Source of the DNA: Bacteroides sp.
GTDB lineage: Bacteria > Bacteroidota > Bacteroidia > Bacteroidales > P3
Assembly: GCA_023662825.1 (NCBI GenBank)
Contig: JAMPIH010000001.1
Coordinates: 310,001 to 374,000 of the forward strand
Reading direction: 5' to 3'
DNA length: 64,000 nt
A program made the translations under genes and the position numbers. The notes beneath the pieces are model-generated. The model searched no databases. It saw nothing but the letters and a program-made list of their open reading frames with translations, and had not been told where the DNA came from. Positions 43,893-53,289 of the stretch are shown in pieces (position 1 is the stretch's first letter; every line of letters starts with the position of its first letter).

Positions 43893-44897
43893 ATGATGTT
43901 TAAACACGGCTCTTTTATCGCCATCGCTTCCTTGTGCGGTGTGCTGATGTTCACCACTTCGTGCAAGACCCCCAGAGAAAAGAGGCTGGAGGCTGAAAAC
44001 GCAAGACTCAACGACGAGATCATCAAGTCGGATTCGGTGCAGATACAGTTTATGAACGCCTATGCCGAAATCGACGCCAACCTGCAGGCCATCAAGGTCC
44101 GCGAGAAAATGATTAACCGCAACAGCCAGGAAGCCGAAGAAAACGCCGACGTTCAGCAGCGTATCATCGCCGACATCGTTGAAATCGGCAAATTGATGGA
44201 AAAGAACCGCCAGAAGCTGCAAAGCATGGAAAGCTTGCGCCGCGAGTTGGTGAACGCCCGTGCCGAAAGCAAGAAATTGAAGGCCGAAAACGTGGCCCTC
44301 AAGGAATCCTCGCACACGGTGGGCAATCCGCAGGATGCCGAACGGATCGCCGCCCTCGAAAAGGAAAACGCCCGCTTGACCGAACTCAATCAAGGTTTAC
44401 AGAAAACGATAACCAGCCTTAAGAAGCAGTTGGCCGAAAGCGAAGCCCGCATCGAAAGCCTGCAGCAGGAACTGGCTTCGCTTAAAGACGCTTACGCTGC
44501 CTTGGAAAACATCAACAGGGAACTCAAGGCCAACGAACAGCAGTACTTGGCTCAGCTGGACGAAAAGGAAGCCACCATTTCGAGCCTCAACAGCCAGTTG
44601 ACGCAAAGCAAGACCGTCTATTATATCGCGGCTCCCGCCAAAGCCTTGAAATCGAAAGGTATCGTGGTCAAGAACGCCGTAAGTTCCGATGTAAAGCTTA
44701 CCGCTTTGACGGCGGTTGCCGATTACAACGAACTGCGTGTTATCGAAACCAAATCCTCAAAGGCTGAAGTGGTTTCCTCTCATCCCAAGGGCAGTTACCG
44801 TATCGATGCCAAGGACAAGAAGAACGTCAAGATTGAAATCACCAATCCGCAGAATTTCTGGAGTGTCAGCCGCGTTTGCGTGATCAGCACCAAATAA
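43893..44897 (+). CDS. Coiled-coil lipoprotein, unknown role
   Basis: A 334-residue protein with a lipobox ending at Cys24 (FTTSC), then a long coiled coil over about residues 28-230 (heptads rich in Leu, Glu, Lys and Ala, for example ALEKENARLTELNQGLQK), then a small beta-rich C-terminal domain of about 90 residues (YYIAAPAKALKSKGIVVKN; ITNPQNFWSVSRVCVI). It probably spans part of the periplasm from an outer-membrane anchor. I know similar Bacteroidales proteins only as hypothetical. It is monocistronic with promoter and terminator. Confidence 0.8.
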   Translation: MMFKHGSFIAIASLCGVLMFTTSCKTPREKRLEAENARLNDEIIKSDSVQIQFMNAYAEIDANLQAIKVREKMINRNSQEAEENADVQQRIIADIVEIGKLMEKNRQKLQSMESLRRELVNARAESKKLKAENVALKESSHTVGNPQDAERIAALEKENARLTELNQGLQKTITSLKKQLAESEARIESLQQELASLKDAYAALENINRELKANEQQYLAQLDEKEATISSLNSQLTQSKTVYYIAAPAKALKSKGIVVKNAVSSDVKLTALTAVADYNELRVIETKSSKAEVVSSHPKGSYRIDAKDKKNVKIEITNPQNFWSVSRVCVISTK

Positions 44898-44918
44898 ACT
44901 TTTCAATCAAGGATTGAT

Positions 44919-44953
44919 AAAAACGCCGGGAGGGAAAACCTTCCGGCGTTTTT
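44919..44953 (+). terminator. Terminator after the coiled-coil lipoprotein
   Basis: Stem AAAAACGCCGG / CCGGCGTTTTT with further pairing AGG/CCT inside and a GAAAA loop. Confidence 0.88.
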
Positions 44954-44988
44954 ATTTGGCACTATACGCAAGAAAACGGGATTTTGCG

Positions 44989-44996
44989 TAAATTCG
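44989..44996 (+). promoter_or_regulatory. Promoter -7 box of the nadB operon (TTCG variant)
   Basis: TAAATTCG followed by CACC, 48 bp before the ATG of nadB. Confidence 0.4.
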
Positions 44997-45044
44997 CACC
45001 TTATGCCAAAGCCGCTTGAAGCGACGAAAAACATCATGTAAGAG

Positions 45045-46607
45045 ATGAAGAAACACGTTGATTTTCTGATTATCGGAACAGGCATAGCCGGATTGAGTTA
45101 TGCGTTGAAGGTGGCCTCGAAAGGCACCGTATGCATCATCACCAAGGCCAAGGCCGATGAAACCTCCACCAACTACGCCCAGGGCGGCATCGCCACCGTG
45201 ATGGACGCGCTCGATTCGCACGAAGAACACATCAAGGACACCCTGATCGCCGGCGACGGCCTCTGCGACGAAGAGGTGGTACGGCTCACCATCGGAGAGT
45301 CGAACGCCCGCATCGACGAACTTATCTCGTGGGGTGCGGAATTCGACCGCAAGCAGACCGGCGAGTTCGAGCTGGGGCGCGAAGGCGGCCACTCGGCGCA
45401 CCGCATCCTGCACCACAAAGACCAGACCGGCGCCGAAATAGAACGGGCGCTGCTCAAGGCGGTCAAGGAACATCCCGCCATCGAGTTGCTGGAGAACTAC
45501 TTCGCCATCGACATCATTACCCAGCACCATCTGGGCCGGGAAGTGACGCGCCGGACGCCCGATATCGAATGTTTCGGCGCCTACGTGCTCAACCCTCACA
45601 CCGACCAGATCGACACCATCCTGGCCAAGACCACCATGCTGGCCACCGGCGGCAACGGCAACGTATATAACACCACCACCAATCCTGTGGTGGCCACCGG
45701 CGACGGCGTGGCCATGGTCTATCGCGCCAAGGGCAAGGTAAAGAACATGGAGTTCATCCAGTTCCATCCCACCGGCCTCTACAACCCCTCGGAAAGACCC
45801 TGCTTCCTGATTTCGGAAGCCGTGCGCGGGGCCGGCGCCAGGCTCTGCTCCATCCGCGGCGACTACTTCATGGAACGCTACGACAAGCGTCTCGAGCTCG
45901 CGCCCCGCGACGTGGTGGCGCGCGCCATCGACAGCGAGATGAAGATTACCGGCGACGACCATGTATTCCTCGACTGCCGTCCCATCCCCAAGGCCGAGAT
46001 ATTTCACCATTTCCCCACCATCTACGCCAAGTGTCTCTCCATCGGCATCGACATCACCAAAGACATGCTGCCGGTGGTTCCCGTGGCGCACTACAGCTGC
46101 GGCGGCATCGTGGTGGACCACGACGGCTGCACGAGCATCAAGAACCTCTACGCTTCCGGCGAGTGTTCCTGCACCGGCCTGCACGGCGCCAACCGGCTGG
46201 CCTCCAATTCGCTGCTGGAGGCCCTCGTGTTCTCGCACCGCGCCGCCCAACACGCCGTGGCTCATCTTCCGGGCATCTCCTTCTGCGAGGAAGTTCCCGA
46301 CTGGAACGGCGAAGGCATGGTGCTCAACGAAGAAATGATCCTCATCACCCAGAGTCTCAAGGAAGTTCAGGCCATCATGTCGAACTACGTGGGCATCGTG
46401 CGCTCCAACCTGCGCCTTAAACGCGCCTGGGACCGGCTCGACATCATCTACCGCGAAACAGAAGAACTGTACCATAAATCCGTGCATTCGGTAAAACTGG
46501 CCGAACTGCGCAACCTCATCAACATCGGCTACCTCATCATCAAGATGTCGATGGAACGCAAGGAAAACTGCGGGCTTTACTACAATCTCGACAATATCAA
46601 GAAATAA
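45045..46607 (+). CDS. nadB: L-aspartate oxidase
   Basis: A 520-residue FAD enzyme making iminoaspartate for NAD synthesis. It has the dinucleotide motif IIGTGIAGLSYAL at the N-terminus, NYAQGGIATV, the active-site region EFIQFHPTGLYNP, and the helical C-terminal domain. HGANRLASNSLLEALVF is the family signature that separates it and fumarate reductase from other flavoproteins. nadA and nadC are not adjacent. Its stop shares one base with the start of purB. Confidence 0.95.
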   Translation: MKKHVDFLIIGTGIAGLSYALKVASKGTVCIITKAKADETSTNYAQGGIATVMDALDSHEEHIKDTLIAGDGLCDEEVVRLTIGESNARIDELISWGAEFDRKQTGEFELGREGGHSAHRILHHKDQTGAEIERALLKAVKEHPAIELLENYFAIDIITQHHLGREVTRRTPDIECFGAYVLNPHTDQIDTILAKTTMLATGGNGNVYNTTTNPVVATGDGVAMVYRAKGKVKNMEFIQFHPTGLYNPSERPCFLISEAVRGAGARLCSIRGDYFMERYDKRLELAPRDVVARAIDSEMKITGDDHVFLDCRPIPKAEIFHHFPTIYAKCLSIGIDITKDMLPVVPVAHYSCGGIVVDHDGCTSIKNLYASGECSCTGLHGANRLASNSLLEALVFSHRAAQHAVAHLPGISFCEEVPDWNGEGMVLNEEMILITQSLKEVQAIMSNYVGIVRSNLRLKRAWDRLDIIYRETEELYHKSVHSVKLAELRNLINIGYLIIKMSMERKENCGLYYNLDNIKK

Positions 46608-48034
46608 TGGACAACACTGCTTTCTCCGCACTGCACGCCACCTCGCCCATCGACGGGCGCTACGCCGACAAGACCTCCGCCCTCCGGGAATACTTCTCGG
46701 AATGGGCGCTCATGCGCTACCGGGTGCGCGTGGAGGTGGAGTACTTCATCGCCCTCTGCGGCCTGGACATCGCCGCCCTGAAGGACTTTCCGAAAGACAG
46801 GTTCCAGGCCCTGCGCGGCCTCTACCTGAACTTCTCGGACGAAGACGCCTTGCAGATAAAGCAGACCGAAAAGGTTACCAACCACGACGTAAAGGCCGTG
46901 GAATACTTTATAAAGTCGAAGTTCGAGGCCTGGGGACTGCAGAAGTACGAAGAGTTCGTTCACTTCGGGCTTACCTCGCAGGACATCAACAACACCGCCC
47001 AGCCCCTGATGCTCAAGGAAGGCCTGGAAAACGTGATGCTGCCCGCCCTGCGCGAAATCATGCGGCTCATCGGGCAGAAAGCCTTCGACTGGGCAGAAGT
47101 GGGCATGCTGGCGCGCACCCACGGCCAACCGGCCTCGCCCACCGTTTTAGGCAAGGAAATGCTGGTGTTCGTGGAACGCCTTCACGGACAGCTGCAGCTA
47201 CTGCGCCAAACGCCCCACAGCGCCAAATTCGGCGGCGCCACGGGCAACCTCAACGCCCATTACGCGGCCCTGCCCCATATCGACTGGGTGGCGTTCGCCA
47301 ACCGTTTCGTAAGCGAGAGCCTGGGCCTGAACCGTTACCAGACCACCACGCAGATAGAGCACTACGACAATGCCGCCGCCATTTTCGACGCTCTGGCGCG
47401 CATCAACACCATCCTCATCGACTTCAGCCGCGACGTGTGGACGTACATCTCGATGGACTACTTCAAGCAGCGCATCAAGGCCGGCGAGGTGGGTTCCTCC
47501 GCCATGCCGCACAAGGTGAATCCCATCGATTTCGAGAACGCGGAAGGCAACCTGGGCCTGGCCAACGCCGTTTTCGCGCACCTGGCTTCCAAACTGCCCG
47601 TCTCGCGCCTGCAGCGCGACCTCACCGACTCCACCGTATGCCGCAATATCGGCGTACCGCTGGCGCACACGCTCATCGCCTTCAAGTCGCTCGAAAAAGG
47701 CATCGGCAAACTGCTGCTGAACCGCCCGCGCATCGACCAGGACCTGGACGACAACGTGGCCGTGCTGGCCGAAGCCATACAGACCGTACTGCGTTCCATC
47801 GGGTTCGACCATCCCTACGAAGCCCTCAAGGCGCTTACCCGCACCGGCAACAGGATAGACCGGCAGGCCATCACGGATTTCGTGCAGAACCTGAACGTGG
47901 ATCCCGACACCAAGAACCGCCTGATGCAGATCGACCCGAAGACCTACACGGGTGTTTACGGCCTCGAACCGCAACGCATCCGGGAACGCCTGGCCCAATG
48001 CGGCGCAGAACCCACGCAAAGCGAGGCCGAATGA
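46607..48034 (+). CDS. purB: Adenylosuccinate lyase
   Basis: A 475-residue enzyme of the fumarase/aspartase superfamily, acting twice in purine synthesis. The opening SPIDGRYADKTSALREYFSE and the signature SSAMPHKVNPIDFENAEGN are of the Escherichia coli PurB type; TSQDINNTAQP and THGQPASPTVLGKE add two more active-site regions. It overlaps nadB by 1 bp and the ABC exporter by 4 bp, so translation of the three is probably coupled. Confidence 0.96.
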   Translation: MDNTAFSALHATSPIDGRYADKTSALREYFSEWALMRYRVRVEVEYFIALCGLDIAALKDFPKDRFQALRGLYLNFSDEDALQIKQTEKVTNHDVKAVEYFIKSKFEAWGLQKYEEFVHFGLTSQDINNTAQPLMLKEGLENVMLPALREIMRLIGQKAFDWAEVGMLARTHGQPASPTVLGKEMLVFVERLHGQLQLLRQTPHSAKFGGATGNLNAHYAALPHIDWVAFANRFVSESLGLNRYQTTTQIEHYDNAAAIFDALARINTILIDFSRDVWTYISMDYFKQRIKAGEVGSSAMPHKVNPIDFENAEGNLGLANAVFAHLASKLPVSRLQRDLTDSTVCRNIGVPLAHTLIAFKSLEKGIGKLLLNRPRIDQDLDDNVAVLAEAIQTVLRSIGFDHPYEALKALTRTGNRIDRQAITDFVQNLNVDPDTKNRLMQIDPKTYTGVYGLEPQRIRERLAQCGAEPTQSEAE

Positions 48035-49857
48035 AAAACAGCCTCCTGTTCAAGTACATGAAGCCCTATGTGGGGCGGTTGCTGTTCAATGTATTCCTGC
48101 GGACACTCTCGGCGCTGTTCACCATCGCGCTCATCGTGTCGGTGGCGCCTTTGCTGTACATCCTTTTCGACACGGGCAACGCCGGCGCAGGCGCGCAGGC
48201 CACGGAAGGCCTGGCCAACGCCGGCATCGAGGTGCTGGAAAACTGGGTGAACCATTCCATCGCCCGCTTCGGCAAACCCGTCACCCTGCTGATCCTGGCC
48301 GGCTGCCTTACCGGAGCCTATTTCCTCAAGAACCTTTGCGCCTATATGGGGCTGTACCTTTTCTCTCCCATCCGCAACCGCATGGTGGCGCAGATGCGCA
48401 ACGACATGTTCCATAAATACATGTCGCTCCCCCTGTCTTACTATTCCAGACAGCAGAAAGGCGACCTTATCTCGCGCATCACCGACAACACCCAGGAGGT
48501 GGACAACCAGATGCTGAACCAGATTCAGGAAGTGCTGGTGGACATCGTCACCTTTATCTTCCTGGTGGCGGCCCTGTTCTTTATAAGCGTACCCCTGAGC
48601 CTTTTCGTGCTGGTGATTCTGCCCGTCATCGGGGTGGCCACCAGCTTCATATCGCGCTCGCTGAAGCGCAAGTCGCGCCAGTTGCAGAACCTCAAGGGGC
48701 AGATCGCCGCGCAGGTGGCCGAAAGCCTGGACGGCCTCAAGACCATACGCAGCTACAACTCCACCGATTACGCCGTGGGCAAGTTCCGCAAGGACAACGA
48801 CTTCTTCTACACGCTCAACAGCCGCGTGCTGCACCGCATCAACCTCAGCTCGCCCGTAAGCGAGGTACTGGGAACCATCGCCATAGTGGTGATCCTGATT
48901 GTGGGCGGCTACCTTATACTATCGCAGCACAGCCTCCGGCCGGAGGCCTTCATCACCTACCTGCTGGCCATGATCCAGATCCTGCCTTCGTCGAAGAACA
49001 TCACCTCCGCCTACTTCACCTGGCAGTCGGGCAAGGGCTCGCTGTCCCGCATCCAGGAAGTGTTCGATGCCGAGGAAGTGATCGTGCAGAAGGAGAACGC
49101 CAAAGAACTGAAAACGTTCGAACACGAGATAGCCTTGCAGGACGTCTGCTTTACCTACGGCGAGAAACAGACCCTAAAGCACATCGACCTGCGCATCGAA
49201 AAGGGAAGGTTCGTGGCGCTGGTGGGGCCTTCGGGCGGAGGGAAATCGACCGTCATCAACCTTATCCCGCGTTTCTACGACCCCGTTTCGGGCAGGATAA
49301 CGATAGACGGAAACGACATCGCCGACTGCCGCATCGACGACCTGCGCGAGCTTTCCTCGCTCGTTTCGCAAGACACGGTGCTGTTCAACGACACGCTCTA
49401 CAACAACATCTTGGTCGGAAACCCCAAGGCTTCCAAAGAAGAGGTGGAACACGCCGCGAAGATGGCCGACGCGCACGGTTTCATCATGCAGAGCGAAAAC
49501 GGCTACCAGAGCCTTATCGGCGACAGCGGCACCAAACTCTCGGGCGGACAGCGGCAGCGCATCAGCATCGCGCGCGCCCTGCTCAAGAAAGCGCCCATCC
49601 TGCTGTTCGACGAGGCCACCTCCGCACTCGACACCGAGGCCGAGAACCGCATCATGGAGGCCATCCGCCAAGAGGGAAAGAAGAACCGCCAGACCATCAT
49701 CTCGGTGGCGCACCGGCTCTCGAGCATCCGCCGGGCCGACGAAATCATCGTGATCGAGGAAGGCCGCATAGTGGAACGCGGCACGCACGAACAGCTCTAC
49801 GCGCAACAGGGGCTTTACCACAAGCTCTGCCAGATGCAGAACACCGCAAATCAGTAA
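48031..49857 (+). CDS. ABC exporter, MsbA/lipid-flippase type
   Basis: A 608-residue half-transporter. Membrane helices occupy about residues 18-340, including LPLSYYSRQQKGDLISRITD of the first coupling region. The ATPase domain has Walker A GPSGGGKSTV (about 395-404), signature KLSGGQRQRISIARALL, Walker B ILLFDEATSALD and switch VAHRLS. The type is that of MsbA-like lipid or drug exporters; its place in a core operon suggests a lipid role. The start is the ATG overlapping the purB stop; upstream codons in this frame are a shadow of purB. Confidence 0.92.
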   Translation: MKNSLLFKYMKPYVGRLLFNVFLRTLSALFTIALIVSVAPLLYILFDTGNAGAGAQATEGLANAGIEVLENWVNHSIARFGKPVTLLILAGCLTGAYFLKNLCAYMGLYLFSPIRNRMVAQMRNDMFHKYMSLPLSYYSRQQKGDLISRITDNTQEVDNQMLNQIQEVLVDIVTFIFLVAALFFISVPLSLFVLVILPVIGVATSFISRSLKRKSRQLQNLKGQIAAQVAESLDGLKTIRSYNSTDYAVGKFRKDNDFFYTLNSRVLHRINLSSPVSEVLGTIAIVVILIVGGYLILSQHSLRPEAFITYLLAMIQILPSSKNITSAYFTWQSGKGSLSRIQEVFDAEEVIVQKENAKELKTFEHEIALQDVCFTYGEKQTLKHIDLRIEKGRFVALVGPSGGGKSTVINLIPRFYDPVSGRITIDGNDIADCRIDDLRELSSLVSQDTVLFNDTLYNNILVGNPKASKEEVEHAAKMADAHGFIMQSENGYQSLIGDSGTKLSGGQRQRISIARALLKKAPILLFDEATSALDTEAENRIMEAIRQEGKKNRQTIISVAHRLSSIRRADEIIVIEEGRIVERGTHEQLYAQQGLYHKLCQMQNTANQ

Positions 49858-49861
49858 GCCG

Positions 49862-50797
49862 ATGCTGGGAAGGGTAATCGCAAGTACGGGCAAGGAATAC
49901 GCGGTGCAGGACAGCGCCTTGCAACTGCACAACTGCAAGGTGAAGGGCAACTTCCGCATCAGGGGCGTAAAGACCACCAACCCGGTGGCGGTGGGCGACA
50001 TGGTGGAATTCGAGGGCGAGTGGATCACGCGCGTGGAGGAACGCCGCAACTGCATCATCCGCAAGTCGGTGAACCTCTCCAAGCAGACCCACATCATCGC
50101 CGCCAACATAGACCTGGCGTTCCTGGTGATCGGGCTGAACCAGCCGCGCACGCCACAGGGATTCATCGACCGCTTTCTGGTAACCGGGCAGGCCTACCGT
50201 GTGCCTGTGTGCCTCGTGTTCAACAAACGCGACCTCTTCACGCCTCAAAACGAGGAGGAATACGAAACCTACCGTAAGATCTACACCGATGCCGGCTACG
50301 GGGTGATGGCCACCAGCGCGCTCACGGGAGAAGGCATGGAGGAACTGAAGGCGCGCATGAAAGACCGCATCTGCCTCTTCTCGGGCAATTCGGGCGTGGG
50401 CAAGTCGGCGCTTATCCGGAACCTGCAGCCGGAACTGGACATCCGTATCGGCGAGATTTCCGAAACGCACCTCAAGGGCAAGCACACCACCACCTACGCC
50501 CGCATGTACCCGCTCCCGTTCGGCGGCTACATCGTGGACACGCCCGGCATCAAGGAATTCGGCATGGTGAGGTTCACCACCGACGAGCTGTCGCGCTACT
50601 TCCCCGAAATGCAGCGGGTGTCGGGCGATTGCCGCTTCAACAACTGCACCCACGAACACGAGCCGGGCTGCGCCGTGAAACAGGCGGTGGAAGAGGGAAA
50701 GATCTCCCCGGTACGCTACGCCAGTTACCTCAACATACTGCACGGCGACGAGGTGCCCGAACCGGGCCTTCTGGGGAACAAAAACGACAAGAAATAA
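49862..50797 (+). CDS. rsgA: Ribosome small-subunit GTPase RsgA
   Basis: A 311-residue circularly permuted GTPase acting late in 30S assembly. An OB-fold at the N-terminus is followed by the motifs in permuted order: NKRD (G4), SALTG (G5), GNSGVGKSALI (G1), TTTYARM (G2) and DTPGIKEFG (G3), and then the zinc site CRFNNCTHEHEPGC. It starts 4 bp after the ABC exporter. Confidence 0.96.
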   Translation: MLGRVIASTGKEYAVQDSALQLHNCKVKGNFRIRGVKTTNPVAVGDMVEFEGEWITRVEERRNCIIRKSVNLSKQTHIIAANIDLAFLVIGLNQPRTPQGFIDRFLVTGQAYRVPVCLVFNKRDLFTPQNEEEYETYRKIYTDAGYGVMATSALTGEGMEELKARMKDRICLFSGNSGVGKSALIRNLQPELDIRIGEISETHLKGKHTTTYARMYPLPFGGYIVDTPGIKEFGMVRFTTDELSRYFPEMQRVSGDCRFNNCTHEHEPGCAVKQAVEEGKISPVRYASYLNILHGDEVPEPGLLGNKNDKK

Positions 50798-50801
50798 CGA
50801 C

Positions 50802-51881
50802 ATGGACAAGAAGAAAATAATCGGCATCGTGCTGGGCATCCTGCTGCTCGTGGCGGTATTCCATTGGCTGTCGAACCTGGTCGTCTACACGCTGGCGGCC
50901 TTCTTGATCTCCATGTTGGGCAGGCCCCTGGTAAAGCTGCTGCACGAAAAGGTAAAATTGCCCGCCGCCCTAAGCAGCGGCATCGTATTGGCGGTGATCA
51001 TCGGTATCGTGGGCCTGGCGGTGTGGCTGGTGTTCCCGCTCTTCGTACGTCAGGCTCAGCAGATCGCAGGCCTCGACTACAACGCCCTCTCCGCCCAGAC
51101 AACCGTTATGGGCGGCGAACTCATCGAATGGCTCAACCGCAAGGGCGTGGCCGTTACGGGAGAGGACATCTCGGCTTATTTCTCCTCTGGATTGAACGCC
51201 GTCTGGAAACACCTCGACCTGCAAAGCCTGCTGGGCTCGCTGGCCAGCAAGGTTTCTTCGCTGGCCATCGGCCTGTTCTGCGTCATCTTCCTTTCGTTCT
51301 TCTTTTTGCGCGACGAACAGATGTTCAAGAAAATGATCTTCCTGTTTGTTCCCGACCGGCAGACGGCGCGCATGGAAAGGGTCATGAAATCGGTGGAACA
51401 CCTGCTGAGCCGTTATTTCGTGGGGCTTTCGCTCGAAGTGATCTGCATGATGATCCTGCTCTCGCTCGGCCTGTGGCTCTGCGGCATCGAGAACGCGCTG
51501 CTCTACGGCTGTCTGGGCGGTCTGTTCAACGTGATTCCTTATTTAGGCCCCGTTATCGGGGCGACCCTCACCTGCCTGTTCGCCATCGTGAACCACCTGC
51601 ATTTCGGCCTCTCGACCGAGCTGCTGTGGGTGCTGCTCAAGGTGGTCGGGGTGTTCACCGCCGCCAACCTCATCGACAATTTCGTGCTGCAGGTAACCAT
51701 CTACTCCAACAGCGTGAAGGCGCATCCGCTCGAGATATTCTTCGTGATCCTGATAGCCGGCACCCTTACCGGCATCTGGGGCATGATCCTGGCCATTCCC
51801 TTCTACACGGTGCTGCGCATCATCGCCAAGGAATTCTTCAAGAACACCAAACTGGTGCGCGAGCTCACCAAGCGGCTGTAA
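50802..51881 (+). CDS. AI-2E family transporter (PerM type)
   Basis: A 359-residue membrane protein with about eight helices and the family features: two helices at the N-terminus, a soluble segment (about 80-145), then LGLWLCGIENALLYGCLGG, NVIPYLGPVIGATL and VKAHPLEIFFVILIAGTL. Members have been linked to AI-2 export or ion transport, but most substrates are unproven. It is the last gene of the nadB operon, 4 bp after rsgA. Confidence 0.9.
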   Translation: MDKKKIIGIVLGILLLVAVFHWLSNLVVYTLAAFLISMLGRPLVKLLHEKVKLPAALSSGIVLAVIIGIVGLAVWLVFPLFVRQAQQIAGLDYNALSAQTTVMGGELIEWLNRKGVAVTGEDISAYFSSGLNAVWKHLDLQSLLGSLASKVSSLAIGLFCVIFLSFFFLRDEQMFKKMIFLFVPDRQTARMERVMKSVEHLLSRYFVGLSLEVICMMILLSLGLWLCGIENALLYGCLGGLFNVIPYLGPVIGATLTCLFAIVNHLHFGLSTELLWVLLKVVGVFTAANLIDNFVLQVTIYSNSVKAHPLEIFFVILIAGTLTGIWGMILAIPFYTVLRIIAKEFFKNTKLVRELTKRL

Positions 51882-52012
51882 GCGAAGAGAAGCGCAATCC
51901 CTGCCGTTTTCAACAAGAAGATTTTCAGGCTATTGTACCCGCTTTAAGTTTTTTTTAAGAACATTTTCTTCGATAAAACCGGATTTCGGGGTTATTAAGG
52001 TAAAGCACCTTT

Positions 52013-52768
52013 ATGACACCTTTCGAGTTTATTCTGGAGAAGAAACACTTCCTGCCCATCCATAAATGGGATTTGAAAGACCGTCCGCGCGAGAAGTTCC
52101 TCTCCGGAGAGGCCGCCGGCATGAAAGACGAGGAACTGCTGGCCATCCTTATCGGCAGCGGTACCGAAAGCTATTCGGCCTTGGACATAGCCAGGAAAAT
52201 GCTCAGACACTTCAACGGCAGCCTGCACGAACTGAGCTGCCGCTCGGCCAAGGAACTGGCACGCAAGTTCACCGGCATCGGGCAGGCCAAGGCGGTGGGC
52301 ATCCTGGCGGGCATCGAGTTGGGAAGACGGAGTCTGTCGCTTGCCTGCGGAACGGAAACCAAAGTCTGCACCAGTTCGGCGGCCTTTCGGCTTCTCTGCG
52401 GCGATTTCGCCTCCTCTCCCTACGAGAAGTTCTACGCCCTGCTCTTGGCGCAGTCTGGGCGGCTGCTACGCAAAGTTCTGATCAGCGAGGGCGGGCTGGC
52501 CGCCACCGTGGTGGACGCGCGAAAGGTGTTCAAGTTCGCGATCGACGAGCAGGCCAGCGGGCTTATCCTGGCGCACAACCATCCTTCGGGCAATCTACGG
52601 CCCAGCCCGGAAGACATCTCCATTACCGAGAAGATAAAGGACGGCGCCAAGCTGCTCGACCTCTACCTGTTCGACCACATCATCGTGTCGGGCAACCGCT
52701 ACTTCAGCTTCAACGATGAGAACCTGGTGATAGAACCGCCTAAATCGACCCTCCGCATCTACGGTTAG
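52013..52768 (+). CDS. radC: RadC-like JAB-domain protein
   Basis: A 251-residue protein of the RadC family. Helix-hairpin-helix-like N-terminus (KFTGIGQAKAVGILAGIELG), then the MPN/JAB domain with LAHNHPSGN, followed by the Asp of ITEKIKDGAKLLDLYLFDHIIV, giving the His-x-His/Asp metal set. The name comes from a radiation-sensitivity locus later traced to recG; its real function is uncertain. It has its own unit, and the last 4 bp overlap the convergent gene that follows. Confidence 0.92.
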   Translation: MTPFEFILEKKHFLPIHKWDLKDRPREKFLSGEAAGMKDEELLAILIGSGTESYSALDIARKMLRHFNGSLHELSCRSAKELARKFTGIGQAKAVGILAGIELGRRSLSLACGTETKVCTSSAAFRLLCGDFASSPYEKFYALLLAQSGRLLRKVLISEGGLAATVVDARKVFKFAIDEQASGLILAHNHPSGNLRPSPEDISITEKIKDGAKLLDLYLFDHIIVSGNRYFSFNDENLVIEPPKSTLRIYG

Positions 52769-53223
52769 ACATCGAATTCATCCCAGCCGTTGCCCAGTTC
52801 CCAGTGGATGTCCACATCGAAGGCGAAGTCTTCGGGCAGGTTGAACTCCACGGCGAGCAGAGCCCGCAATACCGCTTCGTGGGGCTTGTACCAGGAACCT
52901 ACCTTTACCCAAAAATATCGGGTCCTGGTATCGTAAAAGACACATCCGCGCGGAATCATCGTATAGTCCTGATAGAACAGGGAGTTTTTCTCTCCCTTTG
53001 CCCGCGCCTTGTAGGCCTCTTTGTTCCAGAAGGTCTGGTGCAGCTTGCCGAAAGTAACCAGCCCCTCGGCCTTGATGCTGTCGTAATCGCAACCCTGCGG
53101 AAACAGCAGCTCGCCTTTTTCCGGATCGAACCAGAAGATGCCCAGCTGCGGCTTGGAATCGTCCAGATACTGCGCCATGGCCTCCATCACGAGGTCGTCT
53201 TCGGGATTTTGATTGTTTTCCAT
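52765..53223 (-). CDS. Hypothetical protein of 152 residues
   Basis: A soluble acidic protein without signal or membrane helix. The sequence is compact and aromatic-rich (LGIFWFDPEKGELLFPQG; HQTFWNKEAYKARA; TRYFWVKVGSWYKP), as in small Bacteroidetes proteins of unknown function. I do not recognise its family. The stop overlaps that of radC by 4 bp on the opposite strand; the start lies just before the terminator of the TPR lipoprotein gene. Coding is supported by composition and the lack of any better frame here. Confidence 0.75.
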   Translation of the reverse strand: MENNQNPEDDLVMEAMAQYLDDSKPQLGIFWFDPEKGELLFPQGCDYDSIKAEGLVTFGKLHQTFWNKEAYKARAKGEKNSLFYQDYTMIPRGCVFYDTRTRYFWVKVGSWYKPHEAVLRALLAVEFNLPEDFAFDVDIHWELGNGWDEFDV

Positions 53224-53240
53224 AGTGTCGCCTTCAATAA

Positions 53241-53270
53241 AAAAGGGGCGAACCGAAGCCCGCCCCTTTT
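53241..53270 (-). terminator. Terminator after the OmpA/TPR lipoprotein
   Basis: Ten-bp stem AAAAGGGGCG / CGCCCCTTTT; the minus-strand T-run continues past the stem. Confidence 0.85.
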
Positions 53271-53289
53271 GTGTCGTTTGTCGCTTTAC

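Noticed and set aside
46702-48030. Upstream extension of the ABC exporter frame to 1051 codons
   Set aside because: The extension is the +2 shadow of purB; the exporter begins at ATG 48031 with a normal N-terminus.
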